This document shows positions 14,841-21,022 of a DNA stretch of 24,645 bases, piece by piece (position 1 is the first letter of the stretch; the number at the start of each line of letters is the position of its first letter). The DNA lies in assembly GCA_964535215.1 (NCBI GenBank), contig CAZHST010000045.1:1-24645 (forward strand). The letters are read 5' to 3'. This stretch comes from JACQHM01 sp964535215. Lineage in GTDB: Bacteria > Methylomirabilota > Methylomirabilia > Methylomirabilales > JACQHM01. The notes below the pieces were generated by a model. It made no database searches. It was not told where the DNA came from and was given only the letters and a program-made list of their open reading frames with translations. The position numbers were made by a program, and so were the translations under genes.

Positions 14841-15944
14841 ATGAAGGTGACCGATCTGGAGGCGACGCTCATCTACATCCCTTTGAAGCGACCCGTGGCC
14901 TTCGCCACGGCCGAGATCAGGGGGCGGTATTATACGATCGTCCAGGTCAGGACCGATCAGGGAATCGAAGGGTGGGGCTACACCGTAGGGGTCGGCCCTG
15001 TGGTGAAGGCGGCGGCTGAGAGCTTGAAAGACTTCGTCGTCGGCGAGGACCCCCTGGCCACCGAGCGGATCTGGGACAAGATCTTTCACAGCAACCACAA
15101 CATGCTGGCCGGACGAAGAGGGGCCCTGATCCGGGCCTTGAGTGCCTTAGACATCGCCCTCTGGGACATCAAAGGAAAGGTGGCCGGCCTCCCGATCTAC
15201 AAGCTCCTCGGCGCCTTCCGGGACCGGGTCCCCTGCTACGCCAGCGGCGGCTACTACGCCGAGGGGAAGGGGCTGGATGGCCTGGCCAAGGAGATGGAGG
15301 GGTATGTCGCCAAAGGGTTCAAGGCCGCCAAGATGAAGGTCGGACGGTTGAGCATTAAGGAGGACGCAGAGCGGGTCCGGGTGGCCCGGGAGGCTTTGGG
15401 GGACGAGAGGCTTCTGATGGTGGACTGTAACAACGCTTACCCCGATGCGGCAACGGCCATCCGGGCAGGGAGGGCCTTCGAGCCGTACAACATCGCCTGG
15501 CTGGAGGAGCCCCTCTACCCTGACAACCTCCCGGGGCATGCGGCGGTGGCGGCTGCTCTGGATGTACCGGTGGCCACGGGGGAGCTGGAGGGGACAAGGT
15601 GGGGGTTTCGTCAGATGATCGAGCTAAAGGCCGCCGACATCCTCCAGCCCGACGTGATCGTGGTCGGTGGGATCTCCGAGTGGATGAAGGTAGCCCAGAC
15701 GGCAGCCTCCTTCGACCTCCCGTTGGCCCCCCACGTCTCCTGGGAGATCCATGTCCACCTGGGGGCGGCGACCCGGAACACCATGATCCTGGAGTACTTC
15801 CTCCGGGAGGCGGATGTCTACAACCCTGACGACTTCCAGAAAGAGCCCCTGGTCCCCAAGGACGGATACTTGATCCCTCCCGACAAGCCCGGCCACGGGC
15901 TGGAGCTGGACGAGAAGGCGGTGGCCAAGTTCAAGGTAGGGTGA
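14841..15944 (+). CDS. Enolase-superfamily sugar-acid dehydratase (mandelate racemase/galactonate dehydratase-like)
   Basis: A 367-residue protein with the capping domain and modified TIM barrel of the mandelate racemase group. The KxK catalytic motif is K164/K166 (AAKMKVG). Metal ligands are D195 (MVDCNN), E222 (WLEEPL) and E248 (ATGELE). The His-Asp dyad is D271 (LQPDVIVVGG) and H298 (LAPHVSW). Members abstract the alpha proton of carboxylate sugars; the neighbouring kinase and aldolase make a 2-keto-3-deoxy product, and so an aldonate dehydratase activity, likely. ATG 14841 is selected because AAAGGAG and more purines precede it and the family N-terminus begins there; the frame is open 63 bases further upstream. 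It ends nine bases from the convergent ThyX-like gene. Confidence 0.87.
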   Translation: MKVTDLEATLIYIPLKRPVAFATAEIRGRYYTIVQVRTDQGIEGWGYTVGVGPVVKAAAESLKDFVVGEDPLATERIWDKIFHSNHNMLAGRRGALIRALSALDIALWDIKGKVAGLPIYKLLGAFRDRVPCYASGGYYAEGKGLDGLAKEMEGYVAKGFKAAKMKVGRLSIKEDAERVRVAREALGDERLLMVDCNNAYPDAATAIRAGRAFEPYNIAWLEEPLYPDNLPGHAAVAAALDVPVATGELEGTRWGFRQMIELKAADILQPDVIVVGGISEWMKVAQTAASFDLPLAPHVSWEIHVHLGAATRNTMILEYFLREADVYNPDDFQKEPLVPKDGYLIPPDKPGHGLELDEKAVAKFKVG

Positions 15945-15953
15945 ATCGCCAGT

Positions 15954-17504
15954 TTATAACCGCCCCAGCTCGTAATCCTGGAGGTCCACCCGGATGTATC
16001 GGACCAGGAGGGGGTGGACCTTTTCCAACTCCCGATAGACCTGCTGGGCGATCCGCCGGTAGGAGGTGTGACCCTGCCGGGCCGAGCGGAGCTGGATGAA
16101 GTGGTGAAGCTCCCGTAGGTTCCAGGTGAAGAGGACCCGGATCCTGTAGGCCAGGGGGACGAGGTATTGGGCCTCGAAGGGGAAGTCTTTGGCGATCCGG
16201 GCATAGGCCTCGGCCGCCCGCTCCATGCAGCGGTCAAAGGTCTCTTGCAGGCCGTACCCGACGATCTCAGGCGGGGTGGCATAGCCGTGCTCGATGCTCA
16301 GGTCCTGCCTCGTTTGGGTCGCCATCCGGTGCCGCTGGAGGTCTCGAAAGGCCCCGTAGTCCACGAGGATATCAAAGGTGTAGTAGAGGTGCTCCAGGGC
16401 CCGGAGGGGGCGATCGTGGGCTCCCCGCCTTCTCAGGTACTCGTCAATGACCCGTTCCCTTTCCTCCTGACTGAGCCTTCTGACCTCTTCCAGAACCTGC
16501 GTCATAGGCCGGTTCGTGTAGCCGTAAAGGATAGCCGCTACGAGCTGCTCCTCCGCATCCTCCGGGTATCGGACGAGCATTACCGGCTGGCCTTCGTCCG
16601 GCCTCCTCCCTCCTGCTCCCTCCCCTGGGGACGGGGGGGGGAAGATCTCTCTGGCGATCTGCCGCATCACCAGGTCTGTTTCAGCCATATAGGCGCTATA
16701 GTCCGCGTACTTGATCAGGGTTGGGATAATCTTCAAGGCCTCTTCCTTCATGAGGGAGGCGATCTCCCGAACCTCTTCCAGGGGATGGGAGAAGAGCTTC
16801 GTGAGGAGGTGCTCCAGGGCCCTGGCGTTGATCGTCATCCCGAGGTTCGTCAGGGTCCCCGCCGGGATCAGATACCGGAGGATGTCGCAGGCCTTGGCCC
16901 GGCAGGCCGACTCGTAGGCCCGCACCGATTGGCCTTCCTTCCGCGGGGTTTCTGCCTTCACCCCTTCAAGCACTTTGGGAAAGAGGGAGGCGTAGGTCTT
17001 TAACAAAAAGCCGGCGGTTTCCTCATAGAGGGAGGCGTAAGGGGAGCGCATGAGAACCGGGGGACGGTAGAACTTCCCTTCCTCGAAGATGACGTAGCGG
17101 GTGGACTTCTCCGTGTAGGAGGCGAGGCGCATGTCCTCGAGGATCTTCGAGGCGATGATGGAGACATCCTCGATGGCCAGATGCACCACCGCATGCTCGG
17201 CGACGGAAGCGTGCCCATAGCCCACGACCCATTTCTCATGGAACTGTCGGGCCTTCTCCCTTGCCTCTTTCAGCTCTGCTTCATCGTACGCTGACCACCG
17301 GAGTCGCTCTTCGAGATTGACATCCTTCTCCTGGATAAGCTTCAAGAGGTTGCGGCGCAAGGTTTCTCTACTCCGGCTGTAGTAGGCGAAGAGGACGGCC
17401 ACGACCTCCTCCGGGAGGTTCTTCAGGGCGAAGATCGGCCGGTCCACGTTCGTCACGTAGGGCTGAAGGATCGCGATCTCTTCAGGCGTCAACGGCTCGA
17501 CCAT
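15954..17504 (-). CDS. thyX: Two-domain ThyX-like protein (FAD-dependent thymidylate synthase homologue)
   Basis: A 516-residue protein, about twice the usual ThyX length. The C-terminal half has RHRMATQTRQDLS (391-403) and the family's NLRELHHFIQLRSARQ block (472-487 by rough count), like the ThyX RHRx7S and NxRxLxHFxxLR elements. The N-terminal half repeats the fold: GYGHASVAEHAV (96-107) and TEKSTRYV (131-138) at the corresponding place. In the RHRx7S motif the serine position holds Asp, so dUMP binding may differ. It may methylate dUMP using methylenetetrahydrofolate and FADH2, or do something related. It is the last gene of the minus-strand series with the Nudix and MutY-like genes (43-base gap to the Nudix gene). 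Family membership is clear; activity is not. Confidence 0.8.
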   Translation of the reverse strand: MVEPLTPEEIAILQPYVTNVDRPIFALKNLPEEVVAVLFAYYSRSRETLRRNLLKLIQEKDVNLEERLRWSAYDEAELKEAREKARQFHEKWVVGYGHASVAEHAVVHLAIEDVSIIASKILEDMRLASYTEKSTRYVIFEEGKFYRPPVLMRSPYASLYEETAGFLLKTYASLFPKVLEGVKAETPRKEGQSVRAYESACRAKACDILRYLIPAGTLTNLGMTINARALEHLLTKLFSHPLEEVREIASLMKEEALKIIPTLIKYADYSAYMAETDLVMRQIAREIFPPPSPGEGAGGRRPDEGQPVMLVRYPEDAEEQLVAAILYGYTNRPMTQVLEEVRRLSQEERERVIDEYLRRRGAHDRPLRALEHLYYTFDILVDYGAFRDLQRHRMATQTRQDLSIEHGYATPPEIVGYGLQETFDRCMERAAEAYARIAKDFPFEAQYLVPLAYRIRVLFTWNLRELHHFIQLRSARQGHTSYRRIAQQVYRELEKVHPLLVRYIRVDLQDYELGRL

Positions 17505-17547
17505 GCCTCAGTTCCCCCTTTTCCTGGCGTAGGATCGTAAACCGATT

Positions 17548-17985
17548 CTATGGGATCGCGGTTGTTTTCAGCTCGTGAAGAAGCTGGGCGTCGGCGGGTG
17601 GGAACTCGTAGAGGCTGAACTCACGAGGATGGACCCATCGAAACGCCTGGCCTTCTTTCGGCCGGACCTCCCCGCCCACCATGGAGCACCTGAAGAACCG
17701 GAGGCGCACCGTGAAGTCTGGGTAGGGGTATTCAATGGTCTTGAACTCTTCATGGACCTCGACCTCGATGTCCAGCTCTTCCTTCAGCTCCCGCTTCAGG
17801 CACGTTTCGAGGCTTTCCCCAGGTCTTCGCTTCCCTCCCGGAAATTCCCAGAGGCCTTCAAGATGGGTCCCTTCCCTCCTGGTCGCGATCAAGTAGCGAC
17901 CGTTCCACTCGATCAACGCGGCTGCTACTTCGACTACCGGTTTGTCCCTTGGAACCCCTGGCTCGCCTTCAGCCTTCGTCACCAT
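17548..17985 (-). CDS. MutT-like Nudix hydrolase
   Basis: A 145-residue single-domain Nudix protein. The Nudix box runs from G51 to about I73: GGKRRPGE with E57, then R65-E66-L67-K68-E69-E70. The terminal Gly-hydrophobic step is replaced by D-I. The core EVAAALIEWNGRYLIATR and WEFPGG are typical of MutT (8-oxo-dGTP) and related nucleotide pyrophosphatases. It follows the MutY-like glycosylase by 66 bases on the same strand and precedes the ThyX-like gene. Cleaning oxidised nucleotides from the pool would fit. The Nudix-fold C-terminal domain normally fused to MutY is missing from that protein, so this one could in principle partner it, but its catalytic box looks intact. Confidence 0.88.
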   Translation of the reverse strand: MVTKAEGEPGVPRDKPVVEVAAALIEWNGRYLIATRREGTHLEGLWEFPGGKRRPGESLETCLKRELKEELDIEVEVHEEFKTIEYPYPDFTVRLRFFRCSMVGGEVRPKEGQAFRWVHPREFSLYEFPPADAQLLHELKTTAIP

Positions 17986-18046
17986 TCATCCCCTTCCCCT
18001 TTGTCCCCTCCCGCCGAGGGAGCTTAGGGGCTGATTGCTGGTGGCT

Positions 18047-18064
18047 GATAGCTATTTCGCTATC
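18047..18064. repeat. Small inverted repeat at the MutY-like stop codon
   Basis: GATAGC (18047-18052) and GCTATC (18059-18064) flank six bases and overlap the end of the MutY-like gene. Nearby short GCTGAT/GGCTGATAG copies give the gap a repeat-like look. There is no T-run, so termination is not claimed. Confidence 0.35.
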
Positions 18065-18738
18065 GGGTACGCCTTGCAGAAGTCGTTCATGGGGCAGAGG
18101 AGGCAGAGGGGCTTCCTCGCCGTGCAAACGGTTGCCCCGAAGTCCATCAAGGCCTGGTTAAAGTCGTAAGCCTTCCCCTTGGGGATAAGGGCTTCGGCCA
18201 GCTCCCAGAGCCACTTCTGAGCCTTATGGGCTCTGTAATCCCCATCCCCCAGGAAGACCCGGTGGATGACCCTGGCAGCGTTCGTGTCCAGGATCGGCGC
18301 ATCCTTCCCGAAGGCGAAGCTCAGGAGGGCCCCGACGGTATAGCGGCCGATCCCCTTCAAGGCGAGGAGGGATTCGGCGGTGTCGGGAAGCTTGCCGCCG
18401 TAGGTCGAGACGGCCTCCCGGGCGATGCTGTGCAACCGGACGGGCCGGATGTTGTACCCCAACGGGTACCAGGTCTTCTTTACCTCCTCTACAGGGGCCT
18501 GGGCCAGGGCCTCCAGGGTCGGGTACTTTTGCAGAAACTCCTCGTACTTCGGGATCACCCGATCCACCTGGGTCTGCTGGAGCATGATCTCTGAGACCAG
18601 GATCCTGTAGGGATCGGTTGTGTTCCGCCAGGGAAGGTTCCGCCGGTTCGCCCGGTACCAGTTCAGGAGGCGTTGCTGGAATCGGCGCCTGACCCTGGCG
18701 TTATGAGGGGTTTCCGGGTTCCTCTTCCCACGCTTCAC
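18052..18738 (-). CDS. mutY: MutY-like A/G-specific adenine glycosylase lacking the C-terminal domain
   Basis: A 228-residue HhH-GPD glycosylase. The catalytic Glu is E50 (VSEIMLQQTQVDRV), the helix-hairpin-helix is LKGIGRYTVGA (127-137), and the catalytic Asp is D151 (PILDTNAARV). The 4Fe-4S loop is C205-x6-C212-x2-C215-x5-C221. Tyr in GRYT, not Lys, marks a monofunctional glycosylase as in MutY. It would remove adenine mispaired with 8-oxoguanine. Full-length MutY continues about 120 residues into a Nudix-like domain that reads 8-oxoguanine; here the protein ends eight residues after the iron-sulfur loop, and a separate Nudix gene follows. The GTG at 18738 is chosen since the frame upstream overlaps the NTF2-like gene and lacks family similarity. 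Confidence 0.85.
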   Translation of the reverse strand: MKRGKRNPETPHNARVRRRFQQRLLNWYRANRRNLPWRNTTDPYRILVSEIMLQQTQVDRVIPKYEEFLQKYPTLEALAQAPVEEVKKTWYPLGYNIRPVRLHSIAREAVSTYGGKLPDTAESLLALKGIGRYTVGALLSFAFGKDAPILDTNAARVIHRVFLGDGDYRAHKAQKWLWELAEALIPKGKAYDFNQALMDFGATVCTARKPLCLLCPMNDFCKAYPIAK

Positions 18739-18770
18739 GGAAGCCCTTCCCTTCCAACGGTTCGAAGCGT

Positions 18771-19208
18771 CTAATGGATGGTCGAAGAGCCCGGAGGGAG
18801 CTGGACGTGGGAGGCGAAGATGTGGGAGGCGTGATGGTGGATCATGAACCATCGGCCATCAATCTTCTCAAAGATGTTGGTGGCAAGGACCGAGATGGCC
18901 GAAAGGCTTCCTTCGGTCTCGGTGAGGATGTTCTCCATCAGGATGACCCAGGCGAGCAACCCCTTCAGCTCAACCCTGACATCGCTCAGGGTGAACCAGA
19001 TGGCCTCCGTGTTTTTGAAGATCACCTCCCAACTGGCCCTCACGGCGTCCCAGCCCCTGAGGAGGCTCCAGCCAGGATGGATGCAGGTCACAGAGGGCCC
19101 TCTGGCCCAGACCTCTTCCATCCGGGACAGGTCCAGGCTTTCGAAGGCCCTGTAAAAGCGTTCGTTGATCTCCAGCACCTTCTGGAGATCATCCTTGAGC
19201 ATCGCCAT
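18771..19208 (-). CDS. NTF2-like/SnoaL-type protein
   Basis: A 145-residue protein with the cone-shaped NTF2-like fold pattern. An N-terminal helix (LQKVLEINERFYRAFESLDLSRM) is followed by VWARGPSVTCIHPGW, the GWDAVRASWEVIF helix, and paired strands ending FEKIDGRWFMIHHHASHI. This is typical of DUF4440/SnoaL_3 proteins. Members range from small enzymes to binding or protection proteins, so no reaction is assigned. It lies 21 bases after the LOG gene and 32 before the MutY-like gene on the same strand, hence probably co-transcribed. The ATG has only a weak AAAGGG site; a second ATG two codons later is possible. Confidence 0.8.
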   Translation of the reverse strand: MAMLKDDLQKVLEINERFYRAFESLDLSRMEEVWARGPSVTCIHPGWSLLRGWDAVRASWEVIFKNTEAIWFTLSDVRVELKGLLAWVILMENILTETEGSLSAISVLATNIFEKIDGRWFMIHHHASHIFASHVQLPPGSSTIH

Positions 19209-19229
19209 CGCTTCGACCCTTTGGCCTCG

Positions 19230-19883
19230 TCATCCAGAGGGGGCGGAGGCCTTGATGAACTGGAGGACCTCTTCCGGGGTGTTGGCGATCTTCAAGATGT
19301 TCAGATCATCGTAGGAGATGCTCCCCTGGTGGGCAACAACGTCCCTAAGCCAGTTGAGCAACCCTTCCCAATAGTCTCTCTGGACGAGGATCACCGGGAA
19401 CGGCTTCACCCTCCTCGTCTGGATGAGGGTGACTGCCTCGAACAGCTCATCGAGGGTCCCAAAGCCCCCGGGGAGGATGACGAAGGCCACAGAGTATTTG
19501 ACAAACATCACCTTCCGGACGAAGAAGTAGCGAAAGTTCATAAGCTTGCTGATATAGGGGTTCGGGGCCTGCTCCACGGGGATCTCGATGTTCAGGCCGA
19601 CCGAGATCCCGCCGGCCTCCTTTGCCCCTTTGTTGGCAGCCTCCATGATCCCAGGCCCACCCCCGGTGATCACCGAGTAGCCATGCTGCGCCAGAAGCTT
19701 GGCAATCTCTTCCGCCAGGACGTAGGCCGGATCCGTGGGCTTCGCCCGGGAGGAGCCGAAGATGGAAACGGCGGGAGGGATCTGGGCGAGGGTCTCAAAT
19801 CCCTCGACGAACTCCGCCATGATCCGGAAGATCCGCCAGGTATCGCCCCGGATGGTCAACTGGTTCAGGAGAAACTCATCCAT
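19230..19883 (-). CDS. LOG-family nucleoside 5'-monophosphate phosphoribohydrolase
   Basis: A 217-residue Rossmann-fold protein of the LOG (TIGR00730) family. Signatures are SIFGSSRAKP (40-49), GGGPGIMEAA (74-83), the R123/K124 pair in FFVRKVMFV, and PGGFGTLDE (138-146). Characterised members release the base from AMP or cytokinin-type nucleotides. In bacteria they are often nucleotide-salvage enzymes. The ATG is preceded by AGGAGGGGG. It is the first gene of a minus-strand series with NTF2-like, MutY-like, Nudix and ThyX-like genes, which gives the series a nucleotide-metabolism theme. A longer N-terminal helix (residues 1-35) precedes the core, as in several bacterial members. Confidence 0.9.
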   Translation of the reverse strand: MDEFLLNQLTIRGDTWRIFRIMAEFVEGFETLAQIPPAVSIFGSSRAKPTDPAYVLAEEIAKLLAQHGYSVITGGGPGIMEAANKGAKEAGGISVGLNIEIPVEQAPNPYISKLMNFRYFFVRKVMFVKYSVAFVILPGGFGTLDELFEAVTLIQTRRVKPFPVILVQRDYWEGLLNWLRDVVAHQGSISYDDLNILKIANTPEEVLQFIKASAPSG

Positions 19884-19987
19884 GCTTCCCCCTCCTGGTC
19901 TGGACGGCGGTTTCGATGAAGCCCATCGCTATCCCCAGCACGCGCGTCCCTTCCTGCTCGAAACCTCACCTGTTTGAGATAGGTCCT

Positions 19988-20016
19988 ACCTTAGCACATT
20001 AGGGGTGAGCCCGCAA
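19988..20016 (-). promoter_or_regulatory. Promoter for the LOG-to-ThyX gene series
   Basis: On the minus strand: TTGCGG (20016-20011), a 17-base spacer ending in TGC, then TAAGGT (19993-19988), an extended -10. It lies about 105 bases before the LOG start. The rest of the 236-base gap (19884-20119) shows no gene. Confidence 0.4.
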
Positions 20017-20119
20017 GGGGAAGAAGCGCCTGACCGAAGGCGCAGGGGTTTGACGGCTCTCCGTTTTTGGCTTGCATTCCTTCGGTGCAGCGCTTAACAT
20101 CTTCCAGGGGAGATTCTCG

Positions 20120-21022
20120 ATGGACGTGCCTGTTGGAGTGATCAAGGAGACCCTGGCGGCAACGGTGAACCTCCACGTCCGGATCCGCCGCGATCACCCG
20201 TCCGTCGCGATCCTGGGGAATGAGCGGATGGGCTCCGGGGTCATCGTTGATCCAAAGGGTTACATCCTCACGGTGAACTACATTGTCCTGGGAGCCAAGA
20301 TCGTGACCGTCACCCTCTCCGATGGCCGTCAATGGCTAGGGGAGGTGGTCGGGAGGGACTTCGAAAGCGGACTGGCCGTTGTGAAGGTCCAGGCGGGCGG
20401 ATCCCTTCCTGCAGTGCCCCTCGGGTCCCCGGCGGAGGTGAAGCTCGGCCATCCCGTCTTCATCATGGGGAGCATTGGTCCTTCGGAGCGGAGGGTGAGT
20501 GGGGGGTTCGTGAGCTACCTGGGGGAGTTCGATGCCCCATGGGAGTACGCGTTGGATCGAGCCATCATGACGACGGCCCCAAACCCGGGGTTCGGCGGGG
20601 CCCCTCTGTGCGACCTCTCAAAACGGGTGGTCGGCATCGTCTCGTTGAATTTAGGCGATCTGGTCCGGCCCAGTCTCGCCATCCCCATTGACCTCTACAT
20701 GGCAAGGAAGGAGGAGCTTCTCCAGTTCGGGACCGTGGTCAGCCGGCCGAAGCGGCCATGGGTCGGCTTCTACGTGGAGGCGACGGAGCGGGGGATCGAG
20801 ATTGCCGGCCTAGTGCCAGGAGGGCCGGCCGAGGCGGCAGGCCTTCTGGTGGGGGATGTGATCCGGGGTATCGGCTACCTGAGCGTCGAGACCCGCCGGG
20901 AGCTGTTCGAGGAGCTGTGGAAGAGGCAGGTAGGGGAAAAGGTCCCGTTCCAGATCATCCGGGGGAAAAGCAGCCGGACCGTCGAGGTCACGAGCAGCGA
21001 TCGTGAGGCCTTCTACCGCTAA
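20120..21022 (+). CDS. HtrA/DegP-fold protein with PDZ domain, catalytic triad lost (pseudoprotease)
   Basis: A 300-residue protein with the S1C protease plan: a trypsin-like domain (about 1-200) and one PDZ domain (about 210-295, with AGLVPGGPAEAAGLLVGDVIRGI). The three catalytic residues are replaced. The His motif reads ILTVNYIV (Tyr54 for His). The Asp motif reads DFESGLAVVKV (Gly84 for Asp). The Ser motif reads NPGFGGAPL (Gly159 for Ser). The surrounding fold is well kept, so the protein probably binds peptides without cutting. ATG 20120 is chosen for the GGGGAG seven bases upstream; no signal peptide or membrane helix follows, so it is likely cytoplasmic. The convergent DNA polymerase gene overlaps its stop by four bases. 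Confidence 0.85.
   Translation: MDVPVGVIKETLAATVNLHVRIRRDHPSVAILGNERMGSGVIVDPKGYILTVNYIVLGAKIVTVTLSDGRQWLGEVVGRDFESGLAVVKVQAGGSLPAVPLGSPAEVKLGHPVFIMGSIGPSERRVSGGFVSYLGEFDAPWEYALDRAIMTTAPNPGFGGAPLCDLSKRVVGIVSLNLGDLVRPSLAIPIDLYMARKEELLQFGTVVSRPKRPWVGFYVEATERGIEIAGLVPGGPAEAAGLLVGDVIRGIGYLSVETRRELFEELWKRQVGEKVPFQIIRGKSSRTVEVTSSDREAFYR

Noticed and set aside
18739..18852. Longer N-terminus for the MutY-like gene
   Set aside because: It would overlap the end of the NTF2-like gene and consists of Pro/Arg-rich sequence unlike any MutY.
18774..19919. Long plus-strand open frame across the NTF2-like and LOG genes
   Set aside because: Both minus-strand genes have strong family motifs in this stretch; the plus-strand translation has no domain pattern.
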